NCBI RefSeq assembly: GCF_028369055.1
Contig: NZ_JAQNCZ010000005.1
Location: 124,001 to 188,000 of the forward strand
Length of the DNA: 64,000 bases
DNA from: Cognatishimia sp. SS12
Lineage (GTDB): Bacteria; Pseudomonadota; Alphaproteobacteria; Rhodobacterales; Rhodobacteraceae
Reading direction: 5' to 3'
In this document: positions 63,642-64,000 of the stretch, one piece after another
How the letters are laid out: the number at the start of each line of letters is the position of its first letter
Numbering within the stretch: position 1 is the first letter of the stretch
Position numbers and translations under genes: made by a program
The notes under the pieces: generated by a model
Told to the model about the DNA's origin: nothing
The model's input: the letters and a program-made list of their open reading frames with translations, nothing else
The model's database searches: none

Positions 63642-63974
63642 TTGTCTAGAATCGAATTCATCATCGCCACGGCGATTGTCCTGTTCATTGCGTTCTGTAT
63701 GGGTTGGTTTGCCAATTGGCTGGTGCATCGGTTCACCCGTGTCGCGCAGGCCGATGTTGATCAGCTTGAAAGCATGAGCCAAGAGCTGCATGAGGCCGAG
63801 GAAACCCGCGATCAGGCCATCACCTATATGCAGCAGCGCGAGGCTGAGCTGACCAATCAGTTGCATCAGACCGAAGCGGAACTGGCGGCTGCGATGGAAG
63901 GGCTGCGCGATGCCCGCCATGAAGCCGAAGAGCTGCGCGCCTATGTGCAGCAGATCCAGACCACCAAGGCCTGA
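63642..63974 (+). CDS. membrane-anchored coiled-coil protein
   Basis: A 110-aa protein with one N-terminal helix (about 6-28) and a long coiled coil (about 36-108, rich in E, Q, A). It starts with TTG at 63642, with GGAG 7 bases upstream and no nearby ATG in frame. It follows the OmpA protein stop after only 4 bases and is probably cotranslated. No family recognised; it may act as a structural partner. Confidence 0.75.
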   Translation: MSRIEFIIATAIVLFIAFCMGWFANWLVHRFTRVAQADVDQLESMSQELHEAEETRDQAITYMQQREAELTNQLHQTEAELAAAMEGLRDARHEAEELRAYVQQIQTTKA

Positions 63975-63979
63975 GTCAG

Positions 63980-64000
63980 CTACCAGCGCTTCAGCGCGTC
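63980..64000 (-). CDS. probable C-terminal end of molybdopterin synthase MoaE
   Basis: Seven minus-strand codons at the window edge read ...DALKRW and stop (TAG, 63982-63980). E. coli MoaE also ends AKRW. The fragment is too short for proof; the assignment rests on this ending alone. It converges with the coiled-coil protein gene. The rest lies outside. Confidence 0.35.
   Translation of the reverse strand, partial: DALKRW

Overview
The window looks like ordinary chromosomal sequence from a GC-rich alphaproteobacterium, most likely a Rhodobacterales / Roseobacter-group member. This is inferred from gene content and order: mdh-sucCDAB-lpd, argH-lipoprotein-lysA, fdhD-mobA-mobB-moeA, a 44-residue aa3-oxidase subunit IV, and short-chain PHA genes phaA/phaB. 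I saw no rRNA or tRNA gene, CRISPR array, insertion sequence, integrase or phage gene. Coding density is very high, and many neighbours overlap by 1 to 11 bases. Layout: 0-11 kb is a TCA-cycle block (mdh, then sucC-sucD-sucA-sucB-MAPEG gene-lpd), interrupted by a divergent TetR / DUF4345 pair. 11-21 kb holds plsC-ftsX-ftsE, a zinc-ribbon membrane protein, a DUF4175 protein, and the argH-small lipoprotein-lysA operon divergent from tlpA. 21-26.4 kb holds an EAL protein, phaA and phaB, a frameshifted EamA exporter, a DUF465 protein, a TrmN6-like methyltransferase and a DUF2007 protein. 26.4-33.8 kb holds isoprenoid genes (ispB, ispE with a TPR lipidation/export-type protein), ETF-ubiquinone oxidoreductase and greA. 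33.8-41.3 kb holds the fdhD-mobA-mobB-moeA operon, a lipoprotein, cytochrome oxidase subunit IV, and an acyl-CoA dehydrogenase / metallohydrolase operon. 41.4-50.3 kb holds tsaC, yqgE, an isolated DsbD N-domain, a histidine kinase and an RND efflux pair. 50.4-57.2 kb holds moaB, lysE, a uracil-DNA glycosylase, and a pyrB / two small membrane proteins / inactive dihydroorotase / plsY operon, followed by a TupA-like protein. 57.2-64 kb holds rsmE-GNAT-membrane protein-gshA, ubiA, an OmpA-family protein, and what is probably the last codons of moaE. How the genes work together: the suc cluster gives a complete 2-oxoglutarate dehydrogenase (E1, E2, E3) plus succinyl-CoA synthetase and malate dehydrogenase. 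phaA/phaB draw acetyl-CoA towards polyhydroxybutyrate. IspE, IspB and UbiA supply ubiquinone, which ETF-QO reduces. FdhD, MobA, MobB, MoeA, MoaB and perhaps MoaE form a dispersed molybdenum-cofactor set. FtsEX, PlsC, PlsY, the OmpA protein and the LptM-like lipoprotein belong to envelope growth. The most interesting items are: three helically phased copies of a TGTGATCACA-type site upstream of sucC; the pyrB operon with a dihydroorotase lacking its metal ligands and two unannotated membrane proteins; an LptM-like lipoprotein too short for routine gene calling; and a uracil-DNA glycosylase that has lost most of its expected Fe-S cysteines.
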